Shown here piece after piece: positions 6,197 to 11,165 of a stretch of 11,165 nt of DNA. The notes beneath the pieces are model-generated. The model did not search any database and was not told where the DNA came from. It worked only from the letters and a program-made list of their open reading frames with translations. The translations under genes were made by a program, and so were the position numbers. Position 1 is the stretch's first letter; each line of letters starts with the position of its first letter. The stretch comes from Prochlorococcus marinus str. MIT 9215 (GTDB lineage: Bacteria; Cyanobacteriota; Cyanobacteriia; PCC-6307; Cyanobiaceae): the NCBI GenBank assembly GCA_949486985.1, contig CATBLW010000162.1, positions 1 through 11,165 of the forward strand, written 5' to 3'.

Positions 6197-8551
6197 CTAA
6201 ACCTCATCGATTGACACTGATTGATCACTACTACTGTTAGTGGCTTCGTCAGTATTGTTGTCCTTTAAATCATTTTGATCATTGGAGATAGTTCCATTGA
6301 TCTCAAGATCAATTTGATTTCTTAGCACATCAACTTTTATCAGCTTTATCGAAACAGCGTCGCCTAGTTGATAAACCTTACGGTTCTTGCGACCAACTAA
6401 ACGATTTTGGCGCGAACGATATTCATACCAATCGTCATTTAATGAACTGACATGCACCAGACCTTCAATCATAGATGGTGAAATTTCAACAAAGAATCCA
6501 TAACTTTGAACTCCACTGATAATTCCTTCTAAGGTCTGACCTACTTTCGATTCTGCTGCTCGAGCTTGAACCATGGCAATGAGATCATGGCGTAAATCTT
6601 GTACTTGACGTCGACGAGTATTAAGTCTTTGGATCAAGTTTCCATTGCAGTGATTTTGCAAGCTCTCGTTTTGACTTGCGCTGAATAGTGGCCATGTGAT
6701 CTTTTCCCAGCATTGACGTTGTCCAAGATCAACTTTCTCTTTGTGCCTGACGTTGGGACGTGTTTTGCCATCATTCAAAAGGGTTACGAGGATCTGTTGG
6801 TTGACAAGATCGATGTAATGAAGAGTTGGACAGCACCAAGGGGCCTGAGATGTCAATGATGTTGAACAACTCTTCTCGGTATCTAGTTCTTCAACATGTT
6901 GCTCTTCTTCATTGTCTATGTTTGCAAGTTTTAGAATTGGGTCAGGCAAGGCATTGCTGAGTTGCTGCTCCAGGACTCTGCGGCAAGATGTTTTAGAAAA
7001 AGCTATTGATAATTCAGAGGCCGATGGACTTCCCTCTTCATCAAGTTCTAATGGCAGATCAATAGCAATAGCCGCTTTAGCGACGTCATTTAGAGTGCTG
7101 GCTTCTAGTAAACCTGGTTCAATAATTAAACCAGGTAGCTTTAGAAGTTTTATATGCTCTGCCCAAGCCCTATTAGCAATACGCAGCATTGGGCTTAGAA
7201 TTGATTGAGGATCTTCCTCATTAAGTGGCAGTGACCATTGATGACGATTTGAGTCTGGCGTCACCCAGCGAAGGTCAGCGAGACTTTCCAGATTTGGTAC
7301 TGGTAGATCGAGCTCTATAGACCCATTCTTTTGTTCACCCAAATGAAGGCTTTTCGCACAAAAAATGAGTGTCTTAAGTTGCTCAAGATGATCCTTTAGC
7401 GATTTAAGAGCTGCAGGGATTGTTCGAGCCTTTGGTTTTCGTGCAGCAAGCGCTTCTAAAGCCTTCGGTTGAATCTCGGCGACAGGTCTAATTGTGCTGA
7501 GGCTAAATTGCCAATCGATCAATTCACCATCGGCAGTGAGATCAAGACAGACGGTTACAGCTTCAGTTGCTTCGTCTACTTGAAAGGAGGCTGATTTAGA
7601 AACCGCTGGACTTAATAAAGGATGCCAAACTTCACCGAGGCATAGTGCTTCAGACCTTTCTCGAAGCCAAAGATCAAGATTGTTACCAACACCGATTCTT
7701 TCTGCTACTGCAGGTGAATGGATCCATAGACGTGTGCCACCAGCATGGGGTTCGACATACACACCTGGTAAGGCAGGGGCATCACTAACCTGCCAACTTC
7801 TTAGTAACAACACAGGTTGTGAAGTTAAATCCAGGCGCTGTTTGGTGTTGGGGGATTTGAGTGCACTTCTTGGAGGTAATGGGCGTTCCTGAAGGTTGGC
7901 TTTTGTAAGGAGTAAGTCTCGATCACCTGAAGGCCCACCATTGAGAGGAAGTGGTCTTGCTACATGAGCTTCGGCAGGGAATTGTGCAATGGGATAACGG
8001 TCAATCTTTACTTCAACGACAGACGATTGTTCATCATCGTTTAAATATTTGGCATCCTTTTCAGATAATTGGAGCGTCGCAAGAATCCTGTCATCAAGCG
8101 GTAATGCCAGAAGATTGTCTTCCTGGCGTTCCACATGGCCTAAAAGGCTGGTGGTCGATCTTTGCAGGATGCATTGAACGCCGCCCTCAGGGGATCGCCG
8201 TCGTCCGCCCTCGCGGGTTACTCGTACGAGAACGCGATCACCATTCCATGCGTGGTTGAGTTGATGGTCACGAATATAAATATCGTCGCCACCATCATCG
8301 CGAAGGGCAAAACAAAACCCTTTGCTGCTACACCGCAGTCTGGCCTCAATCAGCGATTCGTCTTCTCCTCGACTGACTTCTCCGCTTTCATCTTTAGACA
8401 CGACCCCGAGTCGTGTAAGACCTTGCAGGGCAAATTCAAGGCTTTGCCGGTCAGCCTTCGTGGTGAGCTTGAGAATCTTCTCTAGCTTTTTGATTTCAAG
8501 GGTCCCAGTAGGGGGCAACTGATCAAGTAGATCGGCGACCGTGAACTTCAT
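6197..8551 (-). CDS. RNase R/VacB-like protein with degenerate RNB catalytic domain and intact S1 domain
   Basis: The 784-residue protein has the RNase R layout. A small N-terminal helical (winged-helix-like) part spans 1-60; a cold-shock-like OB fold lies at about 68-112 (ARLRCSSKGFCFAL, DDIYI, AWNGDRVLVRV); an RNB-like region runs from about 240 to 600; a C-terminal S1 domain sits at about 670-752 (GQTLEGIISGVQSYGFFVEI, GLVHVSSL); and an acidic Ser/Asn/Asp tail ends it. The RNB part keeps landmarks such as RLDLTSQP, TRLWIHSPAVAERI (family VHIAD), ILSPMLRIANRAWAEHI and CCPTLHYIDL (family TSPIRRYxDL). The Asp-rich catalytic loop (family DxxDAxDxDDAL) reads instead SWQVSDAPALPGVYVE at 252-266, HIAD is IHSP, and both Arg of SPIRRY are lost. 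Hydrolytic activity is therefore doubtful. The gene is uninterrupted and leads the unit with ubiX. It would usually be annotated as RNase II or R; I expect an RNA-binding pseudo-enzyme. Confidence 0.88.
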   Translation of the reverse strand: MKFTVADLLDQLPPTGTLEIKKLEKILKLTTKADRQSLEFALQGLTRLGVVSKDESGEVSRGEDESLIEARLRCSSKGFCFALRDDGGDDIYIRDHQLNHAWNGDRVLVRVTREGGRRRSPEGGVQCILQRSTTSLLGHVERQEDNLLALPLDDRILATLQLSEKDAKYLNDDEQSSVVEVKIDRYPIAQFPAEAHVARPLPLNGGPSGDRDLLLTKANLQERPLPPRSALKSPNTKQRLDLTSQPVLLLRSWQVSDAPALPGVYVEPHAGGTRLWIHSPAVAERIGVGNNLDLWLRERSEALCLGEVWHPLLSPAVSKSASFQVDEATEAVTVCLDLTADGELIDWQFSLSTIRPVAEIQPKALEALAARKPKARTIPAALKSLKDHLEQLKTLIFCAKSLHLGEQKNGSIELDLPVPNLESLADLRWVTPDSNRHQWSLPLNEEDPQSILSPMLRIANRAWAEHIKLLKLPGLIIEPGLLEASTLNDVAKAAIAIDLPLELDEEGSPSASELSIAFSKTSCRRVLEQQLSNALPDPILKLANIDNEEEQHVEELDTEKSCSTSLTSQAPWCCPTLHYIDLVNQQILVTLLNDGKTRPNVRHKEKVDLGQRQCWEKITWPLFSASQNESLQNHCNGNLIQRLNTRRRQVQDLRHDLIAMVQARAAESKVGQTLEGIISGVQSYGFFVEISPSMIEGLVHVSSLNDDWYEYRSRQNRLVGRKNRKVYQLGDAVSIKLIKVDVLRNQIDLEINGTISNDQNDLKDNNTDEATNSSSDQSVSIDEV

Positions 8552-8570
8552 TGGTTAGTTAGGGAGGAAA

Positions 8571-8587
8571 CCGGTCTTCATGACCGG
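8571..8587 (-). terminator. Possible intrinsic terminator of the Mn-transporter unit
   Basis: A perfect 6-bp GC-rich stem, CCGGTC / GACCGG, encloses a 5-base loop. On the minus strand it is followed by TTTCC, a short T run. It lies about 85 bases past the end of the last transporter gene and 20 bases before the ATG of the RNase R-like gene, so it could terminate one unit or act in the leader of the next. The short T run keeps confidence low. Confidence 0.4.
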
Positions 8588-8612
8588 GGGTGCCATCACC
8601 ACAGAGGCGTCC

Positions 8613-8669
8613 AAGGACAGCGCAGAGTTAACTCCGGGTGTGCAGTAACTCTAGGAGTTTTTGGTCCTT
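8613..8669. repeat. Nested inverted-repeat cluster in the 120-base gap
   Basis: Outer arms AAGGAC (8613-8618) and GTCCTT (8664-8669) enclose several copies of AACTC/GAGTT: the 10-base palindrome GAGTTAACTC at 8625-8634 and the hairpin AACTC-TAG-GAGTT at 8647-8659, followed on the plus strand by TTT then GG. The copies can pair locally or with each other, so two mutually exclusive folds are possible. The function is unknown. Confidence 0.55.
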
Positions 8670-8671
8670 AA

Positions 8672-8977
8672 TTACGACTGGGTTTCTTCGTCTGGGGGAG
8701 AAAAGCTGAACATCGGGTTAAACATCCTTATCCCAATCACTAAAAAACCTAGTGCTGCAAAGAGTTGAAGCAAGTTGCTAGGAATGACAGCAGCGATGGA
8801 GCCTCCCGTCATGGCGCCTAACAAGCTGGCCAAAACCAAGGCACTAGCAGATCCCAAAAATACAGCTAGCGGGCGGTTGGAGTTGCCACTGATTGCGACT
8901 GTGGCGAGTTGGGTCTTGTCGCCCAGTTCTGCCAGAAAAACGGTCGTGAAGGTTGACAAGAGCAGAGGTAATTCCAT
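8672..8977 (-). CDS. Half-size Mnx/UPF0016 (TMEM165/GDT1) manganese transporter, second copy
   Basis: This 101-residue protein is one repeat of the two-repeat UPF0016 cation/proton antiporter family, whose cyanobacterial member Mnx exports Mn2+ from the cytoplasm. The signature ELGDKT lies at residues 17-22 in the first helix, and three hydrophobic helices cover about 1-18, 35-58 and 65-86 (VFLGSASALVLASLLGA; LLQLFAALGFLVIGIRMF). It ends with a short polar tail. Its ATG is 3 bases past the stop of the sister gene, so the two are expected to be made together and to pair as a heterodimer in place of a single full-length protein. Manganese is the likely substrate from the family; Ca2+ is the main alternative. 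Confidence 0.88.
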   Translation of the reverse strand: MELPLLLSTFTTVFLAELGDKTQLATVAISGNSNRPLAVFLGSASALVLASLLGAMTGGSIAAVIPSNLLQLFAALGFLVIGIRMFNPMFSFSPPDEETQS

Positions 8978-8980
8978 TTC

Positions 8981-9343
8981 TTAACTGGTTTGGCTGGAAG
9001 CGATTAATGATTGGGTTGCCTGGAGCCCAAGCCACAATCCAAGTGCCACCATTAATGTTCCTGCCATTTTTTGAAGGCGATCTGGAGGAAGGATATTGGC
9101 CAAGGCACGACCAACCAACACACCAACCAAACTTGAAGCGATAAGGGCCAAGGCTGCTCCAAGAAAAACAAGCCACGTCTGACCTGACTGAGCCGAAAGC
9201 AGCAAAGTGGCAATTTGTGTTTTGTCGCCCATCTCTGCAAGAAAGACGGTTGTAAAGGTTGTTGCCATGACCGCCACGAAACCAAGCTCTTTGCTTTCGA
9301 GAGGGGGCTCCGCTTGTGCTTTTTCTTTTGATCCTTCAACCAT
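8981..9343 (-). CDS. Half-size Mnx/UPF0016 (TMEM165/GDT1) manganese transporter, first copy
   Basis: This is the partner half of the split transporter, 120 residues from the ATG at 9343. A polar N-terminus of about 20 residues precedes the helix FVAVMATTFTTVFLAEMGDKT, with the family signature EMGDKT at 37-42. Further helices follow (WLVFLGAALALIASSLVGVL; AGTLMVALGLWLGL). The two halves share TTVFLAE-GDKTQ-AT almost letter for letter, and the DNA is visibly similar too, so they derive from one ancestral repeat. The frame is open upstream to 9487, but that stretch lies inside the cysteine-cluster gene and has no family resemblance; the ATG at 9343 overlaps that gene's stop by 8 bases, which suits translational coupling. 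No clear Shine-Dalgarno precedes it. Confidence 0.88.
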   Translation of the reverse strand: MVEGSKEKAQAEPPLESKELGFVAVMATTFTTVFLAEMGDKTQIATLLLSAQSGQTWLVFLGAALALIASSLVGVLVGRALANILPPDRLQKMAGTLMVALGLWLGLQATQSLIASSQTS

Positions 9344-9710
9344 TGGTTTGATTGTTAACGCGCAGACTGCGTTCAAACTTTCGCAGTTCGAGGCTCCGAC
9401 CTCCATAAACAGAGCGTATTTGTTGACGGCAACACTGGATCGCGAACGCTTCACAATCGTTTTCTTCCACACCGAAGAGCGAGGCAAGGGAAGCTACAGA
9501 GCAGAAATCCGGTCGTTCTTGATAAATACGGCATCGGCGTCCGCCACTGTCGTAGTGACGACACCATCCGTCGGGACCAACCATTTTTAGATATATCTCT
9601 CGCTGTTTCTCATCGAGTGCAGCAAGAGCTTCTTCTCTTTCATCTGGAGCGAGGCGACAGCAGGCCCCGCATTGACTGATGCATTGCCAATGCAGCGGCT
9701 GTCTTTTCAT
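9336..9710 (-). CDS. YkgJ-type CxxCxxCC cysteine-cluster protein
   Basis: The product has 124 residues. The N-terminus reads CISQCGACCRL with Cys at 10, 14, 17 and 18, followed by Cys50, Cys60, Cys70 (CRIYQERPDFC) and a late group at 86, 93 and 94. This is the pattern of the widespread YkgJ / UPF0153 family, thought to bind Zn or an Fe-S cluster; the biochemical role is not settled. There is no signal or membrane segment. The ATG at 9710 has AGGA about 5 bases upstream, an acceptable Shine-Dalgarno. It is the first gene of the unit with the two transporter halves, overlapping the first by 8 bases, which suggests a job in metal handling, though that is inference. The divergent neighbour is psb30. 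Confidence 0.85.
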   Translation of the reverse strand: MKRQPLHWQCISQCGACCRLAPDEREEALAALDEKQREIYLKMVGPDGWCRHYDSGGRRCRIYQERPDFCSVASLASLFGVEENDCEAFAIQCCRQQIRSVYGGRSLELRKFERSLRVNNQTNG

Positions 9711-9719
9711 CGTTCCTGC

Positions 9720-9736
9720 TGTGACAAGGCGTCACA
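9720..9736. promoter_or_regulatory. Inverted repeat TGTGAC-N5-GTCACA between divergent genes
   Basis: A perfect 6+6 inverted repeat sits 10 bases upstream of the cysteine-cluster gene's ATG and about 80 upstream of psb30. It looks like an operator or an RNA hairpin in the 5' leader. It resembles a CRP-type site (TGTGA..TCACA), but the half-sites are 7 apart, not the usual 6. Which protein, if any, binds is unknown. Confidence 0.4.
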
Positions 9737-9767
9737 GAGAAGTGCATCAAACTGCCATAGCAGTCGC

Positions 9768-9794
9768 GTCGACTCGTAACCTGAGGTGGATAAT
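9768..9794 (+). promoter_or_regulatory. Candidate psb30 promoter
   Basis: GATAAT at 9789-9794 is a fair -10 element, 24 bases before the psb30 ATG. The -35 position holds only a poor match (GTCGAC, 15-base spacing; TCGTAA offers no better). No Shine-Dalgarno precedes the ATG, as is common for short cyanobacterial photosystem genes. Confidence 0.3.
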
Positions 9795-9818
9795 TTGTTG
9801 GAACGACGCAAGCTCGCC

Positions 9819-9923
9819 ATGGGAATCGACATCAACATGATCGCAAGCTTTGTTTCCCTTGCTGTCATCGCCTTGGCTGGTCCAGCCGTCATCTTTATCC
9901 TTTTCTACCGACGTTCCCTATGA
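9819..9923 (+). CDS. psb30: Photosystem II subunit Psb30 (Ycf12)
   Basis: This 34-residue ORF, too short for common gene finders, reads MGIDINMIASFVSLAVIALA then GPAVIFILFYRRSL. The single transmembrane helix and the ending LAGPAVIFILFYRR are diagnostic of Psb30/Ycf12, a small thylakoid membrane subunit at the edge of the PSII core near PsbJ, PsbK and PsbZ. It is the only plus-strand gene supported in the window. Its last 19 bases overlap the 3' end of the convergent ClC gene. It diverges from the cysteine-cluster/Mn-transporter unit, with about 108 bases between the start codons. The length and sequence are typical, and no frameshift or truncation is seen. Confidence 0.94.
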   Translation: MGIDINMIASFVSLAVIALAGPAVIFILFYRRSL

Positions 9924-11165
9924 ATGTTGGCGAGAGCGTGATACACGGGTTGCCGTGATACAAGCCTGCCAACATAAGCAGCCAAAACAGCACAGAGCAC
10001 AACACCAGTGAATAACTGCTGATCACCAACGAGTCGCCAGGCGAAAACAATTGACACAAGGGGTAGTTGAGTGACTCCAGCGAGTCCTGCGGCCATTCCA
10101 AGCCCTATGCCCAGGTGCGTGCTTGCACCAAGCAATGAACAAATTGAGAAACCAAGAACACCTCCAAATGTGAGGGAGGGGTCGATGAGCCCACCAGGCA
10201 CTCCTGGAGCGAGAGCAAGGATTGGGCCCACCAGTCTTACCAATGTGATCCATGCACTCATCAACAATTCGTTGAATGGACCAGCGTTCTGAAATGGGTT
10301 TGGCATCCCTTCCTGCAGTAGCTGCTGCAATAAGGCTTCGCCATCACCTGTACTGCTTCCCCAGCTCAATAGGGCTAAAACGCTGAGTCCACCACCCAGG
10401 AGTAGGCCTGACTTCACAGGGCGTTTTTGCACCAATGGCGTGAATTTGGCTGTACACCAGACCAAACTTCGGTTAAAGCAACCTCCTACGACTCCACTTG
10501 CTATTCCGATTGGGATCGCCAAGAGCAATTGTTCGGATTCTGATGCCATCACATTGATCACACCGATCTGAAAAATCTCCTCTCCACCCAAGCTGCTTAA
10601 CCAAGCTGCGGAAATTCCAATCACCAGGGCTGGCCAGAGCACATTGAAGGAATACTCAGCAGTCAGTTCCTCGATCATGAAAATTGGTCCGAGTAACGGT
10701 GTGTTGAACCCTCCCGCCAATCCAGCTCCACCTCCGATAGCAACCATTTGTCGCTCATTGAGGGATGGCAACCATTTTCCCCAATGTCGGTGAAAAGCAC
10801 GGGCTACAGCGGCACCAACCTGCACGACAGGTCCTTCACGACCCAGGGGAAACATGCACGCTGTTGCTATTGACCAAAGAATTCCTCGCTGAATCGTTGG
10901 TGGGGAAGCCAAAGCTGTTGAAAGTTTCGTTGAATCTTCAAGGCCATTCATTGTTTGCGGTATTCCTGAACCAGCACCCTCCTGCCAAGGACCGCGTTGC
11001 AATATCAATAAAATCGGCATTGCCACGATTGGCATCAAAGCGAGCAAAACAGTTAATGAGGTCCAAGCTCCACCAGTTTTTGTGGGGAAGTATTGAAATA
11101 AATACGACTGGAAGCGATCTACAACATTTAGAGGCAAGCATGCCAAGCCAATCAATAACCCAACT
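9905..11165 (-). CDS. ClC-family chloride/proton antiporter (5' end beyond the right edge)
   Basis: The frame is open to the window edge; the first possible start inside is a TTG at 11155, but the sequence upstream still reads as protein, so the true start lies outside. Over 416 visible residues the ClC fold is clear. GAGSGIPQT holds the selectivity Ser (GSGIP, about 62-66 from that TTG), GREGPVVQVG contains the gating glutamate (Glu107, equal to Glu148 of ClC-ec1), and FNTPLLGPIFMIEE places Glu163 at the position of ClC-ec1 Glu203, the internal proton glutamate. Both being present favours an H+/Cl- exchanger over a channel. The later GxFxP motif is GLIDP, with Ile for Phe. No CBS domains follow; the protein ends soon after the last helix. 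The likely role is chloride or pH homeostasis. The gene converges on psb30. Confidence 0.92.
   Translation of the reverse strand, partial: VGLLIGLACLPLNVVDRFQSYLFQYFPTKTGGAWTSLTVLLALMPIVAMPILLILQRGPWQEGAGSGIPQTMNGLEDSTKLSTALASPPTIQRGILWSIATACMFPLGREGPVVQVGAAVARAFHRHWGKWLPSLNERQMVAIGGGAGLAGGFNTPLLGPIFMIEELTAEYSFNVLWPALVIGISAAWLSSLGGEEIFQIGVINVMASESEQLLLAIPIGIASGVVGGCFNRSLVWCTAKFTPLVQKRPVKSGLLLGGGLSVLALLSWGSSTGDGEALLQQLLQEGMPNPFQNAGPFNELLMSAWITLVRLVGPILALAPGVPGGLIDPSLTFGGVLGFSICSLLGASTHLGIGLGMAAGLAGVTQLPLVSIVFAWRLVGDQQLFTGVVLCAVLAAYVGRLVSRQPVYHALANIHRERR

Noticed and set aside
6197..8551. RNase R-like gene as a decaying pseudogene
   Set aside because: The frame is intact over 784 codons, both RNA-binding ends are well preserved, and it is tightly packed with ubiX.
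8552..8671. Known cyanobacterial small RNA (Yfr family, 6S, SRP RNA, tmRNA)
   Set aside because: I could not match the conserved motifs of any of these; only inverted repeats are visible.
9344..9487. N-terminal extension of the first Mnx half
   Set aside because: The extra 48 residues lie inside the cysteine-cluster gene in another frame and show no membrane or family pattern; the ATG at 9343 explains the protein better.
9720..9736. Bona fide CRP site
   Set aside because: TGTGA and TCACA are present but separated by 7 bases; canonical CRP-type sites have 6, so only a generic operator is claimed.
9707..9892. Minus-strand 61-codon ORF opposite psb30
   Set aside because: It is the antisense shadow of psb30 and its promoter region; composition and lack of homology argue against a gene.

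Overview
The window looks like a piece of chromosome from a marine picocyanobacterium (Prochlorococcus or Synechococcus lineage). The main evidence is the 34-residue photosystem II subunit Psb30, a DUF2996 protein of a kind known to me only from cyanobacteria, a two-gene split of the cyanobacterial manganese exporter, and moderate GC with dense packing. The sequence alone does not separate a low-light Prochlorococcus from a Synechococcus. No tRNA, rRNA, CRISPR array, insertion sequence or phage gene was seen.

Every gene except psb30 lies on the minus strand, so transcription runs from right to left. At the right edge is a ClC-type chloride/proton antiporter whose 5' end is outside the window. 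Its 3' end converges on, and overlaps by 19 bases, the tiny plus-strand gene psb30. Divergent from psb30 runs a compact three-gene unit: a CxxCxxCC cysteine-cluster protein followed by two half-size Mnx/UPF0016 manganese-transporter genes (8-base overlap, then a 3-base gap). A 120-base gap rich in inverted repeats follows. After it comes a second unit: an RNase R-like protein, the flavin prenyltransferase UbiX (2-base gap) and a two-helix LapA-like membrane protein (ATGA overlap). Then come the DUF2996 protein, the TldD/TldE metalloprotease pair (2-base gap) and methionyl-tRNA formyltransferase fmt, which runs off the left edge.

Functionally this is mostly housekeeping: initiator-tRNA formylation, peptide proteolysis, prenyl-FMN synthesis, RNA handling, Mn and chloride transport, and PSII. 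The Mn-export genes divergent from psb30 make a plausible manganese/PSII neighbourhood, but that link is inferred.

The most unusual item is the RNase R/VacB-like protein. Its cold-shock and S1 RNA-binding ends look normal and the RNB fold can be followed. However, the catalytic aspartate cluster, the HIAD aspartate and the arginines of the SPIRRY motif are all replaced. By sequence it is a likely pseudo-exoribonuclease, perhaps repurposed as an RNA-binding protein. Secondary points are the structured 8552-8671 gap with a plus-strand 22-codon ORF, the tandem-repeat linker of the DUF2996 protein, and a TTG start with a good Shine-Dalgarno for tldD.
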